Source: Alitta virens
Lineage: Eukaryota; Annelida; Polychaeta; Phyllodocida; Nereididae
Direction: 5' to 3'
DNA: 64,000 nt
Assembly (NCBI GenBank): GCA_932294295.1
Contig: OW028573.1
Location: 53,881,829-53,945,828, forward strand
Position numbers and translations under genes: made by a program. Positions 25,501-37,112 of this stretch are shown piece after piece; the stretch's first letter is position 1, and each line of letters begins with the position of its first letter. Under the pieces are notes generated by a model that did no database searches, was not told where the DNA came from, and saw only the letters and a list, made by a program, of their open reading frames with translations.

Positions 25501-28384
25501 AGATCACCATGGGTTTTACAGGGTGAATTACGATAGCTTCGGATGGGATGCTCTCATTCAGCAATTAGTCGAGGGTGACTTGACAGTAAGTCGTAATCAT
25601 TGTCAACACAGTAATCTGAAATCACTGTGTAATTGTATAAATATATGGAATTACTAAGTTCTCAAAGTTGAGATATTCTTCTTTCCAGGTCATCAGTCCC
25701 GTCAATCGAGCCTCCTTAATCCAAGATGCCTTTACATTTGCCAGGTGTGTACAATTGCATCTAATCAAATTGCATGCCTCAATATAGTAACCTCGCCATT
25801 GTGATCACTCTTGTGCACATTTTACCATAAAGGGGTAAAATCCTGTTTGGTCCAAAAATGGGTGGCCTTACTGACGTGGTGATCTAAAAGCTATTTCTAA
25901 TTGTTATAATTACTGGACTTATTTTGTGTCCATCATCCTATAACGTAATACATAAAAGATGCAATATTGTGCAAACTTCAGGTCAGGTGATCTAGACCAA
26001 CTCACTGGACTGCAGCTCCTTGCTTACCTTGATAAGGAAGACCGTTACCTGCCCTTCTTTACTATGGCAACTGTCGTGCCTTATTTGGATGGGATGATCT
26101 ACAGTTATCCTGATTACATCAACTTCAGGGTGCGAAATTATACGATGAGATAAATCGTATGCAAGAATATTCTGTTGCATATTAGTTCTGCCAGATGTGT
26201 TCGTTTTATATTTCATATAATTTACAGACATTCATGAGGAAAATACTTCAACCAACTTATACACGACTGGGTTGGGATGTTGACCAGAGTGGCGAAGATC
26301 TCGGAACACTGTATGTAATCTATAAAAGTTGAAACATTTGCACTAAATACACCCATATATCCATTCCACTGACTTCAAATACTTGTAAAATTACACAATC
26401 AAAACAATTAATACAATTACTTTCTTTCAGATATCTGAGAAGCCTTGTACTAGAATGGTCCTGTAGTTATGAGTTAGAAGAGTGTGTTAAACATGCCCTG
26501 ACACTTTTTGGCGAATGGCTAGAAAACTCAAATGATTTAACAAAGTAAGCGTTTTTTACTGCAAATTTGAAAGATAATAAATATCATGTGATTTTGCTGA
26601 TGGCATGTGTGATTGACAACTTTGGCATTATAGAATACACCCAGATTTAAGAGCAGCAGTATACTGCACAGCTGCCCGCGAGAATTCAAATAACTGGGAA
26701 TGGCTACTGCAGCGCTATCTGGCGGAAAGTGATGAAACTGAAACTGCTGTAATCAGAAATGCCCTGATGTGCTCCAGACAACCTTGGGAGTTACAAAGGT
26801 GAACAAAACCTATGGAAAGTAAATAAAAAAAGTAATGGCTGAATAAGTTATGGATTAAGACTTACATTTCATTTACATGTCTGACCAATCAGACCGATTT
26901 AAATCAAAGAACGCAGAGAAAACAGATATTTGCTTGAATGTTGCATATATTGCAATAATGTTATTTAGATATGTATTTTTATGCATGGCAGATTGTATAA
27001 CATGGCGGTAGACAATGATCTGAAGGCTCGGGATGTCACTCCAGTTCTGTTGAACCTTGCAAGGAACGTCAATGCAAAAGTTTTCGTCTGGGAATATCTC
27101 AACACAATGTGGGATAAACCATTGTGAGTTTCGTTTTCCCACTAATCTTCTGCATGTGAAACTGACAAATTGTTGGGAATACAATTCATGCCATAAACAA
27201 ACATGTGCATTTTAGTGAATGATAAATATAGGCCGATCATGAAATTGACTTTTAACTAAGCCAAGAAAGCATTCCAGATACTAGGCAAGCTGTCTGTGAA
27301 AAGGATCAGCACTCATGTGTTGTATCTGAACAGTTTCTCTCTGGAACAGTAATGAAACTCTTGAAAGAGACATTATACCCACGATAAATAAGCCATTATG
27401 TCATCGTCATGCATTCCTGTGTAATCCTGTGTTTTACTTACGTGTTAATGAAATTCTCTGTAAAGCATTTTTCTATCCCCAGACAAATGAGAGAAGCCAT
27501 CCTGTCAGCTCTTACTGAACATTACCACAGTGAAGAAGAATACAAGCAGGTACAGTACTTACAAGTTAAAGAAAGTCAGCTATCCAGAGCTATACACTTT
27601 GTGTCGTCACCTCACAGGCCAGCAATGACATAATTATGTATATGTTTTGCTCGTTTACTCATCTAAATTTAACTGATCAATTTCTCTTATAGTCTGTAGA
27701 ACAATGAAATTACAGAATAATTAGATGTTCTTGTGTGCTGAGTTTACACAATTCTTGTTCTGACAAGCAGGCAATTCAGAAATATTGCCTAAACTAAAAA
27801 TAATATGAATCCATTTCTCTTGTATTTTTAAGAGAAGATTTCTTCAGTCTATATCAGCCCATGGGCTACATAGTTTAGCCAATCATTTAGTTTAAATAGG
27901 TAAACTTGCAAAGAATTCCATAATTAGGTCGTTTGGCTTATAGATGACGACACACAGTGTATAGGAACACTACCTGTAGCTACCGTAACAAAACCTAGTT
28001 CGTACCCTAATACTTGCCTTGACTGAAATCGTACATTGACACAAACAATTAATTACACATCACAATATAAAATTCAGTGGGCAGCTATAGCCAGATCGCT
28101 TGGTCCAGCTCAGTCTAGCTTGTAAAATATAAGATAATGACCTGTAATCCAATTAAAAATCGATGACAGCATTTTGTGATATTGAAGTAGTGCTGTCACT
28201 GTTTGAACAACATATTAAGTAGATCATGTCATTACATTATTTCCAGATCAGGGATTTTGTCACAACAAGGTCTGATGATTTAATCGACCAATCTGAGAGT
28301 TTGTTGAGACCAATTCGGGCTAACTTGAGATGGCAGGAAAGAAACAAGGAAGATGTCTCACAGTGGTTGAAGAATATTTCATGA
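16571..28384 (+). CDS. M1 aminopeptidase APN-A (aminopeptidase N-like, FAMEN variant)
   Basis: Type II membrane zinc ectopeptidase, predicted to remove N-terminal residues from peptides outside the cell. Exons: 16571-16910, 18189-18636, 20574-20729, 21066-21201, 21607-21733, 21846-22000, 23586-23699, 23957-24094, 24271-24336, 24652-24717, 24808-24983, 25271-25347, 25449-25585, 25689-25744, 25982-26129, 26228-26310, 26431-26544, 26634-26798, 26992-27123, 27483-27549, 28247-28384 (TGA). Total 3039 nt, 1012 aa, in frame throughout. Short cytosolic N-terminus, one membrane anchor (residues 40-63), Thr/Pro stalk, M1 N-domain with FPCLDEP (279-285), zinc site HELLH (449-453) with third ligand E472, catalytic Tyr536 in SYDKGA, then a C-terminal ERAP1_C-like region. 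Odd: the exopeptidase motif is FAMEN (413-417) where the family has GxMEN. A typical length for the family. Tandem paralogue of APN-B. AATAAA at 28410-28415. Confidence 0.93.
18637..20573. other. APN-A intron 2
   Basis: A 1.9-kb intron with GTATGT donor. It contains a plus-strand copy of the SINE (19640-19935) preceded by a G-run (about 19648-19660). Nothing else was recognised. Confidence 0.7.
19640..19935 (+). repeat. tRNA-derived SINE copy
   Basis: The plus-strand order is head (AAGGCATCCGTCAATTCCAC), B-box-like GGGTTCGATCGG, then a body with GGGTAAATGTTTAACGTGG. It matches the reverse complement of the copy at 12385-12665 and is in APN-A intron 2. Confidence 0.75.
22001..23585. other. 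APN-A intron 6
   Basis: A 1.6-kb intron falling directly after the HELLH codons. It holds a minus-strand SINE fragment (22528-22680). No exon was recognised. Confidence 0.7.
22528..22680 (-). repeat. SINE fragment (same family)
   Basis: It shares the body words GGGGTCGTTTACTTGGCCC and GTACAAAGCACCACC with the 12385-12665 copy, and ends near CAGCTG as that copy does. Confidence 0.6.
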
Positions 28385-29346
28385 GATATTGTTGAATTGT
28401 AGCTCCGTAAATAAACAATGTACAATAATTATAGTCGTCATGGTAATCCGTCATGCTTACTTTTAGACTCCTGTGCAGTGGCAGAGCCAGGATTTTAGAA
28501 GTGAGGAGCATCTGTAGGGGGGGGGGGGGGCAACTGTACTTAAATAAAGTTCAGCTGATAACCAGGATAACCACGATGAAAATATTTAAGAAAAATTACT
28601 AGAATCGTTTTTTTCTTTTTTTTTTTTAAGGCTAGTTTTACCTATGGCAAACTCTTAAAAATTTTACAATGAAAAATAATCCATATCAAAACATATGTCG
28701 AACCGTTTTTTGTTACATCGTGCACATATAGCTGTGTTTGCACTAAAATAATATATCTGTTATGGTTAATAATATTATCCGTGATTTGCACCTAATGAAA
28801 ACAAAAGTACCAAATGGGTACATGGGTTCGATTAAAATGCAGTTATTTACGAGATTAGGATGAAAATAAAGTGACTTTGCCTGCTCCTAACTAGGGCATG
28901 TACTGACAATGTCTGAAATAGTAAACTTATGTATACTAACATGAGACTGTCAGACTACACCATTCACAGTAATTTGCATTTTCACCTTCAACTTGTTACC
29001 AATTTAAATCTAAGAGGATTTCGCTGATTACACATGGCATGTAAAAGAATACATTTCAATTGTTTATTCATGGTATCAAGTTGATATCTAGTGCACGTGG
29101 TCCACTTTGATCAGAAATACGCGAACTTGATACTGGATGTGATGCAGTGTGACAAAGATATTCATGTGCTCTATCATTGGGTAATCAGATGCGCAGTAAA
29201 TTGAGATTAAAAAAGAGATAACTGGTGCTATTAAACTGTAGAACTGAAGAGGTGAATGGTAGAATTAGATCCTCTTTCATCCCACACATGGAGCTGGTAT
29301 CCTAGCCCTTTTAAATTGAATCTTGGGAACATATACATCATCTAAA
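28385..29346. other. APN-A 3' UTR and gap before APN-B
   Basis: It contains AATAAA at 28410-28415, a G-run (28517-28530) and a T-run (28608-28628). No other gene was recognised. The promoter and 5' UTR of APN-B must lie here or further upstream, but I see no clear TATA box. Confidence 0.6.
28410..28415 (+). promoter_or_regulatory. Poly(A) signal, APN-A
   Basis: AATAAA 26 bp after the TGA stop of APN-A, implying a very short 3' UTR. Confidence 0.6.
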
Positions 29347-32300
29347 ATGGGGAGGTCATCAAATTCACTTCAAATGGGATCAGCGGACAGTTTTGAAATG
29401 GATGATGGAAGTAATGTGGAAATAGCCAGCAGCAAAAGGAGTAATGGAGTATTTTTGTCTTATCCATGGCTCGTTGTTCTTATCCTATCTGCCGTGGCTT
29501 TATCCACTTTAGTCGGTCTTATCGTTCACTTTGCACACCCTGAAAGCGTCTGCATTTGTCCTGATCCTGAAATACCGTCGACCACTCCAAACATTCCCCT
29601 ATCAACAACTCCTCAGCCAACAAGTGAAGACTACATGTGGGAACTCTGCCTCAATATCTCTGCTGCAAGGAATGAGTGTATGTAGTCACCTTTATGTAAT
29701 TTTTTGGCCAAATAATTTTTAAGATTCATGGTTTAAATTAGCTGCATAGGATATCGTCAAAGCTGTTGAGATTTCATAATGATGAAACCCTGATAGCATT
29801 CCAAATCTGGACAACACAATATTGGCGATGTTTATGCGATGTTGTTCTGAAGGTGGCCAACTAATGTGGAATGTTGTTCCAGTTTAGAATGCTATCCGGA
29901 CATTGCAGTTGTTACCAATAAATTCCACATTTAAGATAGTAGCTTCAATTACATGGAGAAAATGGTGAGGTTTTTAATTCTGTAAATACAAATATATACT
30001 CAAACAAAAATATATGCCTAATGACGAGGTGGGCTGAATTTTTGTCAAATAAAGTGGTCTAATTTCAAGGTAAAAGTTTAATTAATGTCAAAACTGACAC
30101 AACAAAAATCTTCTTTTTTTTCAGGCTTACCATGTCACTTTACAACAGAAGCCCCAATTACCACAACCCCAATGCCATCAGTTAGCTATCGTCTTCCTGG
30201 TTATTTTGTTCCATCTCATTATGATGTTCTGTTGAGACCTGACATATATGGCCCAGAACCTGCCAACTTCAGTTTTACTGGATTCGTCTCAATGGATCTT
30301 GAGTGTGCACAAGCAACAACTTTCGTTGTGGTCCATAAGCGCCAAATTGATGTCAATGAAAGCTCGATACAAGTATTTGATGTTGCGAACAGTGAATGGA
30401 TTAATGTACGAGGAGTGACCTTCGATGTCGTCACTGAATTTTACTCAATAAAACTGGCCCGGACTGTGGTCCCGGGTGAAACGTTGGTCGTCAGTATGGG
30501 TTTCCAAGGTCCCCTCAAACTAGACATGTTTGGCATGTATTGGAGTGACTACATGGACGGAGGAGTAAGACAGTAAGTATGCTCAAATCTAATGCTAATA
30601 AATGTGTTTAGTATAAGCTATTTGATAACCATAAAAGCCTAAGCTTCTGTTTTTTCAAAGGTATATGGTAGCAACCCAGTTTGAATCAACCGATGCCAGA
30701 AAAGCGTTCCCGTGCCTGGATGAACCACAACTGAAAGCTACTTTTAACATCACCTTAGAGCACCAGCCTGAAATGGTGGCATTATCCAACATGCCCAATT
30801 ACACATATGAAGTCTTGTAAGTTCAGATACTTCATAAAATTGTTTGCATCTCATTGACAAAATATCATATTGCTTGATTCAATTAAATTCCCAAGTTCGT
30901 AAAACTGCTCCAATTTTCAAAGTTGAAAATTCAATTTTTTCTTCTCAACTTTCTTCCTGTCTAATATCTTTTCTTTCTTTTATTTTCTGCCTGGCAAGAC
31001 CCGATGGATGGGTTAGATCAAAATTCGAAAAAACCAGTGTACCCATGCCTACGTATCTCATTGCACTCGCTGTTGCAAACTTCAAATCTGTGCACAATAT
31101 TGCAAACGGTTCTTATTCCTTGTCAGATAAACAAGTATGAACATTTACATTGTATTTCTATATCTTCATTACAATTTTTTGCAATGGCATATTTAAAAAG
31201 TTTGTGTTTTTTTAGATGAGGTACTGGGCCCAACCCGAATACATTGAGGGCGGACATGCAGCGTGGGCTGCTAGAATAAGTCCACCGTTGTTTGACTTCT
31301 TTGAAAATTACTTCGACCTCGCATTTGACCTGCCAAAAACTGGTACTACTGAAAACAAATATGAGGTCACTTTTGAATTTCGCATCTCATTCTACCAAGT
31401 ACTGTTGCAAAGACAACTAATGTGTTTTTTTTTTTCAGACCAAATTTGTGTCCCAGATTTTGATGCTGGAGCTATGGAAAACTGGGGTCTGATAACCTAC
31501 AGGGAACTGAGATTGATCTACAAGGAGAATTACACAACACTTTATACAAGGCAAAGAACTACTGGAACAATTGCACATGAACTACTTCATATGGTTAGTA
31601 TTTGGGTCAAACAATTTGTCATTGAACTGACCAAGCCATGCCTGCAAGTGAAGTAATATTCTATAAGAAGTTCTAGTATTGGATTTTTGAAGACTAGTGC
31701 TCTGTTTTCTGTTATTAAACCAGTCAAGAAAGGATCATTGCAAAACAAAGTGAAAAAAAAAGAAAAAAAAAAGTTGATGTGAGCAAGGCAGTGGTATTTC
31801 TTGTACCTCCAAATTGAATCAGCCAACAGTCGAATATGGTCTGAAGAGTGCATTTGAAGACATTTTTCTTGTTTTAGTGGCTTGGCAATGTGGTCACTTG
31901 TCGTTGGTGGACTGATCTTTGGCTACAAGAAGGCATGGCCAGATTCCATCAACATGAGGCCATGGGCAATGCCACTAAAGAGGAGGGATTGGATTGGGAT
32001 ATGGTGAGTGGCACCGAGTGCTTTAGCCAATAAATCAGCCCATGCAAATGCAAGTTCATAAATTTGTTTATTTTCTCACATTTTCGACTTGCAGAATGCA
32101 GTCTTTTTCTCGCAAGTTTACTATCGAGCTCTCGACAGTGACAGCACTGGATCTTCGCATCCTCTGACCAACAAGGCAGTTGAATCTCCTGCAGAAGCTG
32201 ATGGCATGTTCACCAGCATCACATACGACAAGGTCAAGACGATATTCATTTTTTATGCATTTACTTATCTCATAATCTATTTTTTTAATTATTTTTCATT

Positions 32301-35300
32301 TGTAGTGAGACCAGGGGTTACATGTTTCAATTTTTACAGCTTCAGCTAGCTCTTTGCTTATTTATCATTAGTTTTCTTTCTTTGTTCAGGGTGGTTGTGT
32401 GATCAGAATGGCCAGAGCATTTATGGGCAAAGAAGAATTTGATGAGGGCATGAGGGTATGTCGGCTTACTAATTAAATTTGGTTCTCAAATCTCATGATA
32501 TACTTTCCTGTTTTATTTAAATTATCTGCTGCCTTATTCCAGAGTTACGTGGACAAAATGAAGTATGATAATGCCATTGAAGATGACCTGTATGCATCAT
32601 GGGAAGAAGTGAGTTATCATAACACTGACTTATTGCGATGGCACCTCTTTAAATATTATCTATTATATCTGCAATTTTTGCAATTTCACCAGGCAAAACC
32701 AATGCCAACAGGTACTCCAAGTGTGGGTGAGATCCTTCGTACCTGGAGCAACCAGATGGGCTATCCCCTTGTCACTTTCCGAAGAAACGAGGATGGAAGA
32801 CAGATTGCAGTAACGCAGAAAATGTACTTGCAGGACCCCGAGGCACCAATCATTGAGAAATATCCTTCTCGTTATGGGTAATGTCTCCCATTTAAACTTC
32901 ATATACGTTTCACAAGTAAGACAAACATGATAGAATTGATTTGTAATATTTTTGGATTTTCTTTTTTGTTATTATAATAGGTATGTATGGAATGTCCCAA
33001 TTACTTATGTGACCAAAAATGATCCAACCACTGTAGCCGAAGATTGGCTCCATCGTGAAAACAGTAAGTATGTGTCAATAATGCTTTGAAAATTTGAATT
33101 CACACTCAAATGCCACCCAAGGTTTCTAATTAAAACTTGATATTATTTTTACAACAGAGACCGTCACACTTACTACCTCATTGGGAGACGATGACTGGGT
33201 TTTGGCCAACGTCGGTCAGACAGGATTTTACAGAGTCAACTATGATGACAAGACATGGCAAGCTTTGATCACACAACTCAGCGATTCCCACTCTGTATGT
33301 TGTACTTCCAATCACACACATATATATTCCATAATATGTAAATTTACTTCTACGTTACATATATACCTGCTTGATTTATTAGACTAACTTTAAAGCTATG
33401 ATTTATTTTAGGTTTTTGATGTCCTTAATCGTGCTCAGCTGGTCCAGGATTCTCTAAAATTGTCAAGGTACTAACTGCCCCATTAAGCTGCACAAGGATA
33501 CTTATATTAAAAAATAAATATGGATTAAATGTTTCACCCTGGATAGTGCATGGGGCTTATAGTAAATGGCAAAGTTGGCAAAACGTTTCTCCCTACCTTA
33601 AAACTACACTCCATGTTGTTTGCTAATACGCCTTAAATTGGAATTTAGAGAATGAATCAGATGGACATAAATCACCCGTTTACAAATATAATGATATTCT
33701 AAGTTTAGATATGTCGTTTATTAGACCTGTTGGATAGATCATATACCAAAATATTCAATTCAAATGTGAATGAGACCTTGAGATTTTGGCAAATTTTCTG
33801 ATTACGAATTTCTCACAGATCTGGGGAATTGGACCAAGTGACTGCACTGAAAGTCATGAGCTATTTGGCTAAGGAAACGAGCTATTTGCCATTTTATGCT
33901 ATGACCATGGCTTCTGATCACTTGGATGGGATGTTATCCAAGCATTCAGCATATGCCCAATACAGAGTGAGTAAACTAGGAAATAAACCACAGCTCTATC
34001 TTTTGTCACTTAATTATATAACATTTACCATCCTAGATATCAGTTACAAAGGACTCTTGCTTTATGTTTGGAGTGTTTGTGGTATGCCTTATCTTAATTT
34101 ATAACTCTATTCAATGACTGTGTGATAAAATATTTCCCTACTATACTAGGGCCTCGAGTGTATCTGTGACCATAAAACAGGAACATATATATACCTTGAT
34201 CTTGGTCAAGTTTTGGATCAATCGATAACAAATGAAATTCGTACACTTTTTGTGTTTTTTTCCCTACATAGTGCAACGGAAAAATTACTAATGCCTTATT
34301 GATTTGTCTGTCTTTCTTCAGTTTTCAAGTGTCCTTCAGATAAAAGACACAATGTACTCTCATGTGCATTGTTTTGAAACATTTTATGATGCAATTCACA
34401 CGTGTTTGCCTTGTGTAACATTTTTTACAACATACATAATATTATTGAATGGATGGTTGATTTCTTTTCGTGTTCACACTGATCTTGTAATGCATTTCAT
34501 TAATCTTATTATTAGAAATTCATAAGGTCCTTAGTTCAGACCAATTACGACTCAATGGACTGGAAAATATCTCCTGATGACCCTTTGACAGACACGTAGG
34601 TCATACAGTATTGATATTTCACGATTATTACACCATATTTGCCAATACATGGCCAAATTTGCCACGTGCGTTTTCCATGAGAAGGATAAATGCATGGAAA
34701 ACACATGGTTTTATCTAATTATAATGAGGCAAAAACCATGCATTTTCCATGCGTTTATCCTTCTCATGGAAAACGCGCGTGGCATATTTGGCCGTGTAGC
34801 AAACTCCAATAATTGCTCGAATTCCTGGCTAATCATGTTCCGCTTATTTTCAGGTACTTGGAATCTCTGATCATTGAAACTGCTTGTCACTATGGCCTGG
34901 ATGATTGCCAGTCCTCAGCTATAGAACTGTTTGAGGCCTATATGAAGGATCCATCAGACATGTCAATGTAAGATTATGGCAGTGTAGTGGTGATCTCGTT
35001 TTCCTTGTTAATGAAATATAGGACACAATAGTCCTTTGAAGTCTGTAGTTTCACCTGTCGACATTGATGGGTGACCAATGTTATCATCCACTCTTAATAA
35101 TTGTTATTTCGCTGCGGTTATTGATCCATACACCCATTATTTTAATAACGATGCTTATCTTAACTAAATTATCTTCATAGTGCTGTCAAATAGGTGACAC
35201 GGAAATAGAAGCACCAAAAGAAAACATTGCCTATGACATGTAAACAAATAAACAGGTTTTAAGAGTTGAAATTGTGCCAGTTATGTTAGGTTGCATTACA

Positions 35301-37112
35301 AACAACATATATGGTCATCACTAAGGCATGGCAAGCATAACTAAAATCTTTAAAATAAACGAGTCAGTTCACAATTATATAATGGATTGGAAGTATAGTA
35401 TTTGTCTTTTACGGAGGCATATCTGTATCTAGCATGGGCTAAAGACACAAGATAAATAATCAAATTGAACCCTGTGATAGAGTAAAAGAAAGTAATTAGC
35501 AATTCTATCAGCTGAGTGGTCTGATGGATTAGATTCTGGGTTCGATTTCTGTCCTGGGCTCTCTTTATGAGCTACATCTCAGCTGGAAGTTGGTCCCATC
35601 AAACGTTGACATGGTGATGCCTATATAGTACGGTACTAAATGTTTAACATAGTGTTGACTCCAACAAACCTTATCATCTCATCATTACGTATGACTCTTG
35701 CAGCTGATCATATAAGCAGACTTAGCTTTAGATCAGCAACTTTGAAACAATACAACAGAAAAGACAAAATGCATTGTTCTTACTGGAACAGTATGCCTGA
35801 TCACGTATACCAAAATCAGCATGTTATAAACTCAGAGAGGTTTATTATAAGGAATTCTCATCTACTGAATTCCGTATTCTTATGTCACTTTGGTCATGAT
35901 TGCAGCATACCACCAGATCTACGTCCTGCAGTGTACTGCACTGCCGTTCAGGAGAAGGGCGAGGTGGTTTGGGAATTTATTTTGGAAAGATACCTGGACG
36001 AAGATGACCTGAATGAAAGTCCTGTCCTCAGGGATGCTTTGTCCTGCACTAGAGATGTCAGCTTGCTCAGCAGGTATAAGATTAAAAAAATAAAGAAAAC
36101 ATTTTGAGAGAGGTTGGTTGAATGTTTTCAGATAAAATGAAGAAGGGTTCCCAAAGTCTAGAAAGTACCTGTAGGTTGCCATTACGACTGTCTATGGGAG
36201 TTGGTATTCACAATTTTTTTTTTATAGGACAGTTGTGCTTATATATGCCAAATCTACGACTGCCCATTTTGGTTAGTTTTCACTTAATGGCCTTCTATTT
36301 GTCCTTAAAATTATTGTATTCCTACTGCAGGCTGTTCATGATGGCTGCGGATGGGGACCTCAGGCCAGGAGACGCATCTTCTGTAGTACTTGCAGTTGCT
36401 AGGAACGTCAATGGAAAACATCTTGTCTGGGAGAATCTCAACAGTATGTGGGAACAAGTGTAAGTATAAATCCAATCACTGGATGAAAATATCATATTAT
36501 TAATACATGTATAATATCAACTCCAAAACATACTTATGAAACAAGAAGCTCAATTTAATTCTTAATTTAATTCTTTTGAATTCCAGACCATCACCAAATT
36601 CAGTCTTATCAGCTGTGACTGAGTTTTATGCCACCCAGGACGAATATGACAGGGTAAGGAAAATGTCTCCTAAATTCTTTTCATTGTTTCATGGTCTTGT
36701 TATTGTTTATTAATACTTAAAGCAGAACAGACATGCTTGAAAAACTAAACTCCAGATGACGTCATGTGAAGGTAGTGCGTACAGACATAGCTCAGCCAAT
36801 GATAGTCCTTGATTTAGATCAGAAGTCTTCTGGAGTTCAGTTTCCAGGTCTACAAGTTCTGCTGTAAAAGCACCTTCGGTTAAAGATGTTCACTCATGCA
36901 ACAAACACAAGTAACACTGATATGTTTTTTGCCTTGTTTTTACAAATTATCTCACAACATTTGTATTTTTTCAGTTGATGCGGTTTACAGAATCAAGAGC
37001 ACAATATTTGAACGGTGCTGAGGAGAGCATCCTGAGGAGAGTTCGAGCAAATATGAGATGGGTGGAACGAAATGTAGAGCAAGTCTTGCAATGGCTTGAT
37101 GATTTGCCTTAA
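29347..37112 (+). CDS. M1 aminopeptidase APN-B (aminopeptidase N-like, GAMEN)
   Basis: Tandem paralogue of APN-A with the same 21-exon plan and intron phases: 29347-29677, 30125-30572, 30661-30816, 30999-31134, 31216-31342, 31439-31593, 31878-32003, 32095-32232, 32390-32455, 32543-32608, 32693-32877, 32981-33063, 33158-33294, 33412-33467, 33819-33966, 34516-34595, 34854-34967, 35906-36073, 36331-36459, 36587-36653, 36975-37112 (TAA). Total 3054 nt, 1017 aa. The start is the ATG at 29347; the frame is open a little further upstream but without an ATG. Membrane anchor at 40-63, stalk, FPCLDEP, GAMEN (410-414), HELLH (446-450), third zinc ligand E469, catalytic Tyr537. All catalytic residues are present, so an active zinc aminopeptidase is expected. 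At the position of APN-A Gln271 it has Glu268 (TQFE). Intron 16 holds a 143-bp hairpin. AATAAA at 37119-37124. Confidence 0.93.
34651..34793. repeat. Near-perfect 143-bp hairpin in APN-B intron 16
   Basis: Arms of about 65 bp (34651-34716 and 34728-34793) are reverse complements with few mismatches around an 11-bp loop. Both arm ends read GGCCAAAT and both arms carry CATGAGAAGGATAAA in the same sense. It looks like a small foldback or MITE element. Confidence 0.85.
34968..35905. other. APN-B intron 17
   Basis: A 0.9-kb intron containing a plus-strand SINE copy (35505-35735). An open frame running into exon 18 is an accident of the intron sequence. Confidence 0.7.
35505..35735 (+). repeat. 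tRNA-derived SINE copy
   Basis: An A-box-like TGAGTGGTCTGATGG, a B-box-like GGGTTCGATTTC, and a body with AAATGTTTAACATAGTG and CTTATCATCTCATCATTACG, as in the 19640 copy. Confidence 0.75.

Noticed and set aside
31751..31770. A-runs, G-runs and similar tracts (also 28517, 49374, 53695) as functional sites
   Set aside because: Simple homopolymer tracts with no nearby gene structure; common in such genomes and error-prone in assemblies.
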